Assembly: GCA_964645045.1 (NCBI GenBank) | Contig: CAZXYZ010000042.1 | Location: 1 to 64,000, forward strand | Source: Anammoximicrobium sp964645045 | GTDB lineage: Bacteria > Planctomycetota > Planctomycetia > Pirellulales > Pirellulaceae | Direction of reading: 5' to 3' | DNA length: 64,000 bases | Shown here: positions 1 through 8,297 of the stretch, in pieces | How the letters are laid out: each line of letters opens with the position of its first letter | How positions within the stretch are numbered: the first letter of the stretch is position 1 | Made by a program: the position numbers and the translations under genes | Notes under the pieces: model-generated | What the model saw: only the letters and a program-made list of their open reading frames with translations | What the model was told of the DNA's origin: nothing | Database searches by the model: none

Positions 1-2507
1 CCCGAGGGTCACGCCCGTTCCGAAACTGCGGGCGATTCCCGTGCCGGCCCCAGTAACCGCCTTGAGCCCACAAAATGTTGTTTTGCAGCGTTACGTTGCT
101 GCTGATGTTCTGCAAATGCACCGCGTTTCCGGCCGGGGCGTAGATCGTGTTGCTTTCCACCAACACCTCGTCCGCCCCGTCGATCAAGACCCCGCGGCTC
201 GAATTGCGGTAGATCAGATTGTGATGCACGTCCGTCCGGCTGCCGGCGCGGACGCCCACTTCGTTGTGATGGATCCGGTTGAATCGCACTGCCGAGTCGC
301 TCCAGGTGACGATCCCCGTGGTGTTGGCGTACACCTCGTTGGGCTGCCCCGTGGACCAGTCCGCTCCGCCGAAGGTGCCATAGCCCTCCAGGCCGATGGC
401 GTTGTCATGCACGTCGTTTCCGGACACGCTGCAGTTGGTGATGTAGGAGTACAGCCCGATGTGGTTGCCGTCGATCTCGTTGCCGCGGACGACCGCCGCG
501 GTGCCGCCCAGGTAGAACCCCATCTGCGTGTGCCCATGCATGCGGTTGCCCAGCGCCGTCAAGCTCTGCACGGACGGCGCATACACACCGTATCCGCCCG
601 ACCCCAGATTGTTGTTTTGCAGCAGCACACTGCTGTTGCCGTGTACCTGGATGGCCATCCAGCGGTCCGAAATCTGGTTGTCCCACAGCGTGACCTCCGC
701 CGCAGTGGTGATGTAGACGCCCGCCCCGCCTCCGCCGGAGATGACGTTGCCGATGACCGTGTTCCGCTCGCCGCCCTCGACGTAAATCGCCGTGTCCGTG
801 CCGGGGAACCGGTTTTCCCGCAACTCGTTGTCGGTGGACGGACTCGTCCCGTCGGGACGCAGGGCAATGCCCGTCCCACCGCCGCCGGCGAACTCCAATC
901 CCCACAGCAAGTTGAAGTCCGCGTCCACCAGGTCCCGCGGGTGCCCCCGTAGGTAAACCGGCTGCCGGACGGCGTGCCGGCATACGCCGCCGCCTCGTCC
1001 TCGGCCCGGATCGTCACCGTCGGTTCGCCGTAGGCCCCGGTGTCGATCACCACCAAATCGTGAAGCCCGAGATCGTAGTCCGCCAGCACGTCCTGCAGGG
1101 TCGCCTTGGGTGTGTCCGGCGTCAGACCGTCGTTCGCGTCATTTCCGACAGCCAACGTGTAGTAGTCCTGGTACCGGGAACCGTCGTTGACATAGAACAC
1201 CCGCGTGGTGCTCGCCGCCGCCGGCTCGACCGCCACCCCGTAGTGGTTCGTCGCCCCGGACACGCCCCAGACGTGCAGGTAGTAGCTTCCGGCCGCCAGA
1301 TTCGTCAGGGTCGCCTCCGCGCCCGAGCCCGTGGGCGTCCCCGTCGCCAGCACCGCCCCCGATCCGTCGGTGACCTCGAAACCCAACGGTCCGGAGGCGG
1401 GCACAAAGCCCACCGCCACATCGAGGCTGTCGCCCCGCAGTAATTCGAAACGGTACCAGTCCTGGTCCGAACTGTCGTGGATCGTCAAGTCGGGCAAATG
1501 GACCCCCGGCCCCGCACCGATCGGCGTGGCGGAAGCCAGCGTGGCGTTGCCTTCCAGCTGATCGGCGGGCGTGAACAGGAAATAGGCCGGTTGGTTCAGG
1601 CCGCCGCCGGCCGCAAAGGCGTCGATGAACGAACCGCCGGTGCCGTGGTAACGCAGTACGTTGTTTCCCAAACGGTTGCTGACATAGAAATTGCCGTCCG
1701 GACCGAAAGCCAGGCCAAACGGGAAGTCCAATCCGCCACTGCCCGCCGCCACAAAGGCGTCGCTGAACGCGCCCGTCGTCCCGTTGTACCGCAGCACGCT
1801 GTCCGTCTCTCCGCTGGCGACGTACAGATTGCCGTCCGGACCGAACAGCAGGTCGCCGGCGCCGTCCAGCCCGCCGCTGCCGACGGCGGCGAATTCGTCC
1901 CGAAAGGCCCCGGTGGTCCCGTCGTAGCGCAACACGCTGTCCAGCACGCCCGGCGCCGAGTTGCTGACATAGAACTCGCCGTCCGGCCCGAAGACGAGCC
2001 CCTCGGGATTCACCAGCCCACCGCTGCCCGGATCCACGAACTCGTCCAGAAACGCACCCGTGCCGCCGTTGTATCGCAGCACGCGGCTGTTGTGGAAACT
2101 GCTGACGTACAAATGGCCGTCCGGGCCAAACAGCAAATCCGTCGGCCCATCCAACCCCCCGCTGCCCGACGCCACAAACACGTCCAAGAACGTCCCGGTC
2201 CGGCCGTCGTAACGCAGCACGCTGTCGCCTTCGCCGCTGCTGACATACAGGTTGCCGTCCGGCCCTAGGCCAAGCCGATCGGCCTGCTCAGTCCGCCGCT
2301 GGATGCCGGCACAAAGGCGTCCACGTACGCCCCAGTGCCTTGGTGGTAGCGCAAGACCTCATGATCTTCCGTATTAGCCACCAACAGGCTCAAGCAGAGC
2401 CGGTGTTCCAGCGGCTCGACCGCCAGTCGCCGCCGGTCCGACACGGCGCGAGGTGCATACTGGCCGAGAAAACGACGCCGTGCTTGCTTCCAGATTGTAC
2501 GCAACAT
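1..2507 (-). pseudogene. LEPR-XLL exoprotein with beta-propeller, PPC and beta-helix domains; two frameshifts; runs off left edge
   Basis: The start is ATG at 2507, with an AAGGTG Shine-Dalgarno-like sequence about 6 bases upstream. The N-terminus has RRRLAVEPLEHRLCLSLLVA, the LEPR-XLL motif of planctomycete secreted giants. Five to six repeats of the type FGPDGNLYVSS / VLRYDGTTGAF follow, as in NHL or SMP-30-like beta-propellers. Next comes a PPC-like segment (DQDWYRFELLRGD to YYLHVWGV), then a right-handed beta-helix with many NxI/NxV turns (for example VIGNVISGGG, VHLQNISSNVTLQNN) that continues past base 1. The reading frame breaks twice, each time by one missing base: near 2264-2268, where LA should run into FGPDG, and near 945, where RG should run into DLVDADFN. 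Both breaks disappear if one base is restored. Either the gene is a recent pseudogene or these are assembly errors, the second within a G run. The protein would be extracellular; no enzyme activity is visible. Confidence 0.8.
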
Positions 2508-2603
2508 CGGACACCTTTTCAGAAATAAAACCGACTGTGTTTTGAATGCCCCCGCAGCGGCAGGTTGTGAGTCTGACCCGTGGAATTCGGTGTGTAAATC
2601 CCC

Positions 2604-2810
2604 CTACCCGGAAATCCACGGACGGAGACTCGAAAGCCAGGCGCCAGCGACGTCGCCGACGAGTTCATCCAGCACGCGATCCAACTCCGCCAACTCGGGC
2701 ACCAGGTCATGGAACCGCCCGTCCGGCACGTCGGCCTTGATCGGAGCGTTGCGCAGAACGCTAGGAGTGCCAATCGCAGCCCGTTCGAGCCAGCTAAGCT
2801 GAGTACCCCG
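2604..2810 (-). pseudogene. Unidentified gene remnant without a start codon
   Basis: An open stretch of about 68 codons ends in TAG at 2604-2606 and has a TGA just upstream, so no start can be assigned. The translation has coding-like composition (for example PDGRFHDLVPELAELDRVLD followed by ELVGDVAGAWL). I do not recognise the family. It lies in an otherwise gene-free stretch between the beta-helix gene and argS and is best read as a decayed 3' end. Confidence 0.25.
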
Positions 2811-2840
2811 TCATACGTTTCCATGTAAGATGGTTTGCTA

Positions 2841-2880
2841 AACCGTCCAGGACGGAATGGCATTCCGTCCTACAAGGACT
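2841..2880. repeat. Palindromic intergenic repeat, copy 1 (GGACGGAATG family)
   Basis: The core AGGACGGAATG-G-CATTCCGTCCT (2849-2871) is an 11-bp perfect inverted repeat around one base. The surrounding 40 bases recur in diverged form at 19344-19383: both copies have accgtcc, then ggacggaatg, then a tccgt core, then caaggac. A repeated palindrome between genes is typical of REP-like elements. It could also fold as a terminator, but no T run follows. Confidence 0.6.
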
Positions 2881-2983
2881 TGGAAACTTATGCATCGGTA
2901 CTTACTGCCATCGGTTGCCGTGCGATTCGTTCGACCGATAGGCTGAAAACCGATTTCGAGGGACTTGCGGACTGGATGGTCGC

Positions 2984-3247
2984 GTGAAACAGGCCGAGTT
3001 GAAGAAGGCGATGCTGGCCGTCTTGAACCGTAGTTGCTTCAGCCGCATGGACACTGCCGAGCACAAGCAGGCGGCCAGCTGCGTCTGCCGTCTGCGTGAT
3101 AACAGGGCGTATGAGGTCCTGGAAGAACGGCCGGTCACCGAGGCAGACCACGCCGCGGGCATTCTTGGCGCCCAAAACGTGCGGTTCCCCAACGGCAAAG
3201 ACGACGCCGATATCATCTGGGGCCTCGTACCCCACATTCGACTATGA
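2984..3247 (+). CDS. Small hypothetical protein, 87 aa
   Basis: A GTG-started frame of 87 codons with coding-like codon use (most third positions are G or C). The protein is soluble and charged, with no signal peptide or membrane segment; its C-terminal part contains LGAQNVRFPNGKDDADIIWG. I do not recognise the family. There is no convincing ribosome binding site, and the opposite strand is also open here (2888-3235), so the strand is not certain. It sits between gene remnants and may itself be one. Confidence 0.35.
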   Translation: MKQAELKKAMLAVLNRSCFSRMDTAEHKQAASCVCRLRDNRAYEVLEERPVTEADHAAGILGAQNVRFPNGKDDADIIWGLVPHIRL

Positions 3248-3369
3248 GGAAAGCCCGGATTGGACCAGCTTGGGAAGCCCTGAGCAAGGTGCTGCCGGAC
3301 GACTTGGGCGGTGCGTCCGCGGCCGTTTCCAGGCCGTGACGATCTGCTGCAGCAGGGCAGGGGTGGCCG

Positions 3370-5343
3370 TCACATCTTGTCGACCACGTGGATGCCCAGC
3401 AGGTCTAAGCCCTGCCGGATGGTGCGGCCGGTCAAATCGCACAGCCGCAGGCGGTTGATGCGTTGCGCCGGATTGTCCGCTGTCAGCACGGGGCACTGGT
3501 GGTAAAACTCGGAAAAACACTTGGCCAAGTCAAACAAGTAGCTTGTCAATTGACTGGGCCGGTAGTCCGCCACGGCGTCCTGCAGCGCTTCGGCGAATTG
3601 CAGCAGTTTCAAGGCCAACGCCCGTTCCGCAGGATGCCCGACGGCGTACGGTTCGGGCGAAGTCCGCAGCGTTGGAACATCCACCTTGCCCTTGGCAAAG
3701 ATGCTCTGCGTCCGGGCATACGAGTACTGCATGTACGTCGCCGTATTCCCCTCCAGCGCGACCATCTTGTCGAAACTGAACACGTAATCGCTGGTCCGGT
3801 TCTGCGCCAGATCGGCGTACTTGATCGCCGCGTGTCCGACCACGTGCGCGATGTGGCGGCGGTCTTCTTCGCCCAGTTCCGGCCCGCCCGGTTTGGCGTC
3901 GTCGTTGGCGCACACCACGCCGTAGGCTTTGGCGACGGCTTCGTCCAGCAGTCCCTCCAGGCCCACCGTGTCGCCGGAACGCGTCTTGTACGGTTTGCCG
4001 TCTTCGCCCATCACCGTGCCGAAGCTGATGTGCTGCAGTTCCACCGCCGCGCAGCCCCACCGCCGGGCCGCCGCAAACAGTTTCACGAAATGCTCGCTCT
4101 GCCGATGATCGACGACGTACAGGATGGCGTCCGGATTCCAGGTCTTCATCCGGTACTCGATCGTCGCCAGATCGGTGGTTGCGTACAGATAGGCGCCATC
4201 GCGTTTCTGGATGATCATGGGCGCGTCGAATCCGTCCAGGAACACGCACACGGCCCCGTCGCTGTCCTGGACCAAGCCGCGCTCGCGGAATTCCCGGACC
4301 ACGCCAGCCAGTTGGCCGTGATAGAAACTCTCGCCGTACTCGCAGTCAAAGCGGATGTCCAACCGGTCGTAGATCCGCTGGATGTCCAGCCGGCAGCGCG
4401 GCAAGAAGTCATGCCACAGCGTCAGGTTCCCGGCGTCGCCGGCATGCAACTTGGCCGTCTCCTGCAAGACGGCTTGGGCGATGTCCGGATGCTGAGCGGC
4501 GAGTGCCGCAAGGACCGGCGAGGTTTCAACAGCCTGCAGTTTCCGGCCCGCAGCCGCCAAATCGCCGCGCGCTTCCTGCAGTTGCGACTCCAGTTTGCGA
4601 ACGGCCTTTTCGGCTTTCTTCCGCAGATTCTTGTCGTCGCCAGCCGCGAGCGCCCGCTGGCCGTCCAGGGCCGCTTGCCGCTCGGCGACTTGAGCCTCCA
4701 AATCCGGCAGCGTCCGGCGCGTTTCGTAGTAGTCGACCAGTTGACTGACCAGTTTGTACAGACGCCCTAATTCCGCTACCGGTTCGCGCTCGTACGCCGC
4801 CTGGTCGCGGAAGTGCTTGTACCCATAGATGATCATGCCGAACTGGGTACCCCAATCGCCCAGGTGATTGTCGGTAATCACGCGGTGACCGAGGAACCGG
4901 AGCGTCCGCGCCAGCGCATCGCCGATCACGGTCGAGCGGATATGGCCGACGTGCATCGGCTTGGCCACGTTGGGCGACGAGTAATCGATGACGTAGGTTC
5001 GAGCCTGACCGACGGGGGGAACGCCCAGCCGCGGGTCGTCCGCGCGCCGAGCCAGTTCGGCGGCAACCCACTCGTCTTTCAGCCGCAGATTGATGAAACC
5101 CGGCCCGGCAATGTCCGGCGTCCGGCAGATTTCGTGAAGATCGAGCCGTTCGATGATCGCCGCCGCGACGTCGCGCGGCGCCTGTCCCATCCGCTTGCCC
5201 AAGGGCATCGCGCAGTTGGCCTGATAGTCGCCGAAACGCGCATCTTGAGCCGGCCGGATCAGTTCGAGCAAGTCGCCGGGATCGTCGACCAGGGAACTCA
5301 AGGCGTCGCGAAACCGGCGTTTCAATTCCAAAAGCGTGTTCAT
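3370..5343 (-). CDS. argS: Arginyl-tRNA synthetase (class I)
   Basis: This enzyme charges tRNA-Arg with arginine using ATP, in the cytoplasm. The 657-aa protein has the class I HIGH signature as HVGHIRST (about residues 138-145), preceded by the ArgRS-typical DYSSPNVAKPMHVGH. The KMSKS region has the relaxed form common in this family (GKPYKTRSGDTV). The C-terminal anticodon-binding helical domain is present (YMQYSYARTQSI onward, ending GIHVVDKM). Residues about 200-270 hold a charged coiled-coil-like insertion (ERQAALDGQRALAAGDDKNL onward), which makes the protein longer than typical bacterial ArgRS. It starts 8 bases after the rsfS stop, so the two are very likely co-transcribed. No defect is visible. 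Confidence 0.97.
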   Translation of the reverse strand: MNTLLELKRRFRDALSSLVDDPGDLLELIRPAQDARFGDYQANCAMPLGKRMGQAPRDVAAAIIERLDLHEICRTPDIAGPGFINLRLKDEWVAAELARRADDPRLGVPPVGQARTYVIDYSSPNVAKPMHVGHIRSTVIGDALARTLRFLGHRVITDNHLGDWGTQFGMIIYGYKHFRDQAAYEREPVAELGRLYKLVSQLVDYYETRRTLPDLEAQVAERQAALDGQRALAAGDDKNLRKKAEKAVRKLESQLQEARGDLAAAGRKLQAVETSPVLAALAAQHPDIAQAVLQETAKLHAGDAGNLTLWHDFLPRCRLDIQRIYDRLDIRFDCEYGESFYHGQLAGVVREFRERGLVQDSDGAVCVFLDGFDAPMIIQKRDGAYLYATTDLATIEYRMKTWNPDAILYVVDHRQSEHFVKLFAAARRWGCAAVELQHISFGTVMGEDGKPYKTRSGDTVGLEGLLDEAVAKAYGVVCANDDAKPGGPELGEEDRRHIAHVVGHAAIKYADLAQNRTSDYVFSFDKMVALEGNTATYMQYSYARTQSIFAKGKVDVPTLRTSPEPYAVGHPAERALALKLLQFAEALQDAVADYRPSQLTSYLFDLAKCFSEFYHQCPVLTADNPAQRINRLRLCDLTGRTIRQGLDLLGIHVVDKM

Positions 5344-5351
5344 CGTGGTGG

Positions 5352-5765
5352 CTACCGGATCCCGGCCAGCGTAGCGTTCAAGTCGACCCGCTTGGCCTCG
5401 GCCCAGAGATTCTCCAAATCGTAGTAGCTGCGGGCCTCGTCGTCGAAGAGATGAATCACGACGTTGCCATAGTCGAGCACGATCCAGCGGCTTTCGGAAT
5501 AGCCTTCAATTCCCAGCCGCCGGTCACCCAGGTCGTCCTGCAGGACACGGTCGATTTCTTCGCTGATCGCATGCAATTGCCTACGGCTGGTGCCGGTGGC
5601 GATTACAAAGTAATCAAAAACAGCAGTCAGGTCGCGCAGGTCCAGCACCACCAGATCGCGACCGCGGTTCTCGGCCGCGGTCCGCGCAGCAGCCAACGCC
5701 AATTCCTGACCTTGCGGCGGAACTGCCTGGACAGCCGCCTTGGATTTCGTTTTGGACTTCGCCAC
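5352..5765 (-). CDS. rsfS: Ribosomal silencing factor RsfS (Iojap family)
   Basis: RsfS binds ribosomal protein uL14 on the 50S subunit and blocks subunit joining when nutrients are short. The protein has the family core: LVVLDLRDLTAVFDYFVIAT, then SRRQLHAISEEI, then GYSESRWIVLDYGNVVIHLF and the C-terminal YYDLENLWAEA. I place the start at GTG 5765 (about 137 aa), because AGGAAAGGG lies 4 bases upstream of it and the residues before it (MTAGITPEAVF) are not family-like. A longer frame from 5813 is possible. The gene leads an rsfS-argS operon; a 15-bp tandem repeat (5823-5882) lies in its upstream region. Confidence 0.95.
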   Translation of the reverse strand: MAKSKTKSKAAVQAVPPQGQELALAAARTAAENRGRDLVVLDLRDLTAVFDYFVIATGTSRRQLHAISEEIDRVLQDDLGDRRLGIEGYSESRWIVLDYGNVVIHLFDDEARSYYDLENLWAEAKRVDLNATLAGIR

Positions 5766-5822
5766 GCAACCCTTTCCTGTGAATACGGCCTCCGGCGTAA
5801 TGCCGGCGGTCAAAGAGAGAGA

Positions 5823-5882
5823 GTATCAGCCTACATGGTATCAGCCTACATGGTATCAGCCTACATGGTATCAGCCTACCTG
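5823..5882. repeat. 15-bp tandem repeat, four units, upstream of rsfS
   Basis: The unit gtatcagcctacatg is present four times head to tail; the last copy differs by one base (ctg for atg at the end). It lies between the 3' end of the RNase P RNA and the rsfS start, and would be in the rsfS leader or promoter region. On the minus strand the unit reads catgtaggctgatac. Its function is unknown; it could be slippage-prone and vary in copy number. Confidence 0.9.
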
Positions 5883-5953
5883 ATCCCGCATTCTACTGCT
5901 TGCAGACGCCAATGTCACCAGGCAGGTTCAGGGGAACCACCGAATAAAAAGCC

Positions 5954-6373
5954 TCGAAGCGGACCTGTAAGCCGGGTTCTGTCCCTCGACGTGCGAGAGG
6001 ACGGTCATTTCTCTAGGACGCCGATTGCCCGGCGCCTCCAGCAACCTACCCGGGAGTCGATGGCGAACCGGACCGGCTCGCGCCCGCCCAAGCGAGCTGC
6101 TCCCTGTTTGGTCTTGCTCCGGGTGGGGTTTACCATGCCAGTCGAGTCGCCTCGGCTGCGGTGCGCTCTTACCGCACCATTTCACCCTTACCTGATCCGC
6201 GGCCGGCGTCAAACGCCGGCCGCGGCCATCGGCGGTGTGTTTTCTGTGGCACTTTCCCTAGCCTTGCGGCCGGTCGGCGTTACCGACCACCCTGTCCTGC
6301 GGAGCCCGGACTTTCCTCCCGCCGCAAGCTGCCTGTCAGCAGCTCCGGCCGGCGACCGTCCGGTCCACTTCGA
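5954..6373 (-). ncRNA. rnpB: RNase P RNA, bacterial type A
   Basis: This is the catalytic RNA that trims the 5' leader from tRNA precursors. Read on the minus strand it has the universal blocks in order: GAGGAAAGTCCGGGCTCC, then AAACACACCGCCGATGGC, GGATCAGGTAAGGGTGAAA, GGTGCGGTAAGAGCGCACCG, ACCCGGAGCAAGACCAAA, GGGTAGGTTGCTGGAG and finally ACAGAACCCGGCTTAC. The ends pair as helix P1 (GAAGTGGACC with GGTCCGCTTC, one G-U pair), which fixes the limits at about 5954 and 6373, giving about 420 nt. A run of five T follows the 3' end on the minus strand (5946-5950), consistent with termination there. Confidence 0.96.
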
Positions 6374-6546
6374 GACCATCATCACGGCCATTCTACCGGA
6401 TCTCCGCGTCCAAGGCGACTCCTGGCACGTTCCCACCGGCAACCTTGCCGGTATTGTGGATGCCCGCCTGGCGGCGTAAGATGCCGCCATCGGCCGTCCG
6501 CAGCTTCGTCTCCGATCGGAACCGTTTCTCGAGACCACATCGAATC

Positions 6547-7308
6547 ATGGCGGCGATGGATTCACTCAAACGAGAATTGCCCATCGGCCCCGACCACGTG
6601 GACCTGTGGTACGTCCTGTTGGACTCGATCGTAGCGCTCGGCCTGGAGGCGGAGTATCGGGCTTTCCTTCCGTCGGACGAAGCTTTCGCCTGCGATCGTT
6701 TTGCGTTCCCGGAGGGGCGTCGCCAGTGCCTGGCCAGCCGCATACTGGTCAGGACCGTGCTCTCCTCTTACACGGGCGACGCGCCTGCGGCGTGGGAGTT
6801 CCAGGCGAATCGGTTCGGCAAACCCCATGTCATACGGCCTGGCGGCTGTCCGTTGCAGTTCAACCTGTCCAATACAACGGGCTTGGTGGTCTGCGCCGTC
6901 AGACTGGGCGGCGAGATCGGCGTGGATGCCGAAGATCTGATGCGACGTGCGGCGGATCCGGCGATTGCCACGAATTACTTCGCCCCCGAAGAAGTCGCTT
7001 GGTTGGAACTCGCATCCCCGGAGCAGCGGCAATTGCGGTTCCTTCAGCTGTGGACTTTGAAAGAGGCTTTCATCAAAGCCAAGGGTAAGGGACTGTCCAT
7101 CCCGTTGAGAGATTTTGCCTTCGATTTTCCCGCCGGCCAACCGCCGCGGGTTGAGTTTCGCGATCCCGAGTTGGGCCAAGCCGACCAGTGGCAGTTTGCC
7201 CAGTTGCGATTGGAGGGACGCTATCAAGTGGCCGTCGCCATGCATTTGCCCGGCGGGAAACGACACTTGCTCCGTATCCGTCAGATCATTCCGTTGCGGA
7301 ACTCGTGA
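6547..7308 (+). CDS. 4'-phosphopantetheinyl transferase, Sfp/Gsp type
   Basis: It transfers the phosphopantetheine arm from CoA to acyl or peptidyl carrier proteins, activating polyketide, peptide or fatty-acid synthases. The 253-aa protein has the family motifs: FGKPHV, then FNLSNTTGLVVCAV, the Mg-binding GVDAED, and the C-terminal LWTLKEAFIKAKGKGL. I chose ATG 6547; ATG 6556 is equally possible, and an upstream in-frame extension reads into the RNase P RNA region and looks non-coding. The fatty acyl-AMP ligase fragment, whose frame is already open, abuts its stop, and a PKS-type dehydratase lies 1 kb downstream, so it probably served that locus. It could equally be the general housekeeping transferase, which would explain why it is intact while its neighbours are broken. 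Confidence 0.9.
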   Translation: MAAMDSLKRELPIGPDHVDLWYVLLDSIVALGLEAEYRAFLPSDEAFACDRFAFPEGRRQCLASRILVRTVLSSYTGDAPAAWEFQANRFGKPHVIRPGGCPLQFNLSNTTGLVVCAVRLGGEIGVDAEDLMRRAADPAIATNYFAPEEVAWLELASPEQRQLRFLQLWTLKEAFIKAKGKGLSIPLRDFAFDFPAGQPPRVEFRDPELGQADQWQFAQLRLEGRYQVAVAMHLPGGKRHLLRIRQIIPLRNS

Positions 7309-7775
7309 TACCGCCGGCCCAGTTCGTTCAGAAGTCGATGTGTTGGCCGCAGGCGATCAGCCGCTTCCGCGGGACGCATGCGGGGGCACCCATCCTTGCC
7401 TACGATCGGTGCGTGAGGAAAATCAAACCCGAGCAGCGGGCGGAGCTGGACCTCAGTTCCTGGAGCATGGCCTACAGCGGCGCCGAACCGGTGCGCACGG
7501 AGACGCTGGACCGGTTTGCCGAGTACTTTGCTCCCTGCGGATTCCGCCGCGAGGCATTGTTTCCCTGCTACGGGCTGGCGGAAGCGACGCTGATGGTGAC
7601 CGGAGGCTGGAAAGCGGCTCCGCCGATCGTCAAGGAGGTCGTGGCCGCGGCGTTGGAAGGCGACCGGATCGTGCCCGCTCGGGACGGATCGAGCAAGAGC
7701 CGCTCGTTGGTTGGCTGCGGGCAACTGCGGCGGCGGACGAAGGTCGCGATCGTCGACCGGTCACCCACCAGCCCT
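7309..7775 (+). pseudogene. Fatty acyl-AMP ligase (FAAL-like) fragment
   Basis: Intact FAALs load fatty acids as acyl-adenylates onto the carrier protein of a polyketide synthase. Only the middle of the enzyme is left: FVQKSMCWPQAISRFRGTHA, then ILAYDRCVRKIKPEQRAELD, LSSWSMAYSGAEPVRTETLD, FRREALFPCYGLAEATLMV and LVGCGQL. These match the FAAL block that runs from the substrate pocket to the A5-like motif YGLAEATL. The N-terminal AMP-binding half and the whole C-terminal domain are missing. The frame also breaks near 7755, where VAIVD should continue as VTHQPYG. A palindromic element begins immediately after the fragment. Confidence 0.8.
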
Positions 7776-7777
7776 AC

Positions 7778-7914
7778 GGCTTGTTGATTTACGGGAGCAA
7801 TCATACGTGGGATAGGCTTCCACCCTGTCAGGATTGCCTGGTTACAAATGACTATTCTGCGCTGTTTTCCCATTCGACAGGCTGGAAGCCTATCCCACGA
7901 TTAAATCAACAGCC
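7778..7914. repeat. Nested palindromic (MITE/REPIN-like) element between two gene fragments
   Basis: The outer arms GGCTTGTTGATTTA (7778-7791) and TAAATCAACAGCC (7902-7914) are inverted copies with one base missing. The inner arms, GTGGGATAGGCTTCC followed by ACCCTGTC (7807-7829) and GACAGGCTGGAAGCC followed by TATCCCAC (7876-7898), are inverted with one mismatch. About 46 bases separate the inner arms. The element encodes nothing. It lies exactly between the FAAL fragment and the sulfotransferase fragment. A related core (gacaggcaagatgcctatcc) occurs at 19273-19292. Confidence 0.75.
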
Positions 7915-8100
7915 CGCACGGCCCGGCGAGTCTATCGTTTTCTCGGCTTGCCGGACTACCAACCGGTCGAATTGACCGTCCGCAACGCCGCCCCGCCGGG
8001 AAAGATGGACCCCGAAACCTGGCAACGGCTGGCCGACTTCTTTGCGCCCCTGAACCAGGAACTGTACGAATACGTCGGCCAGGATTTCGGCTGGACATAA
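7915..8100 (+). pseudogene. Sulfotransferase C-terminal fragment
   Basis: An open frame without a start ends in TAA at 8098-8100. It encodes VYRFLGLPDYQP, then a short stretch, then METWQR-like MDPETWQRLADFFAPLNQEL and YEYVGQDFGW. This is the C-terminal signature of the PAPS-dependent sulfotransferase family (FF.P.N..L....G.DFGW). The PAPS-binding N-terminal part is absent. It follows directly on the palindromic element. Together with the FAAL fragment and the dehydratase it suggests a collapsed polyketide-type locus. Confidence 0.7.
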
Positions 8101-8297
8101 CAGGGACCATTGAATGGGCGTCATTCCGTGCGGGTCTTGACGATTTTGACGATCACCGATACGACCTACGACAAGAAGGGACTCATTTGTCTGGGGTGGA
8201 CGCATTTGTTTTAACCTAAATCCTCAGTAAGTTACGGTCAACGGCGACAGTGCGTGAGTGCAGCCAATACGCGTGCCTGCATGGGAGGAGGCTCCTG

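Noticed and set aside
41..952. Plus-strand open frame of 303 codons at the left edge
   Set aside because: It is the antisense of the beta-helix coding frame, which reads clearly with NxI turns on the minus strand.
5451..6479. Plus-strand frame of 342 codons across rsfS, the tandem repeat and rnpB
   Set aside because: It runs antisense through rsfS and through a well-supported RNase P RNA, and contains the 15-bp repeat as repeated VSAYM.
8101..8297. Possible continuation of the sulfotransferase or a small gene before the dehydratase
   Set aside because: The sulfotransferase stops at 8100 with a family-typical end, and no supported frame follows before the dehydratase's ribosome binding site.
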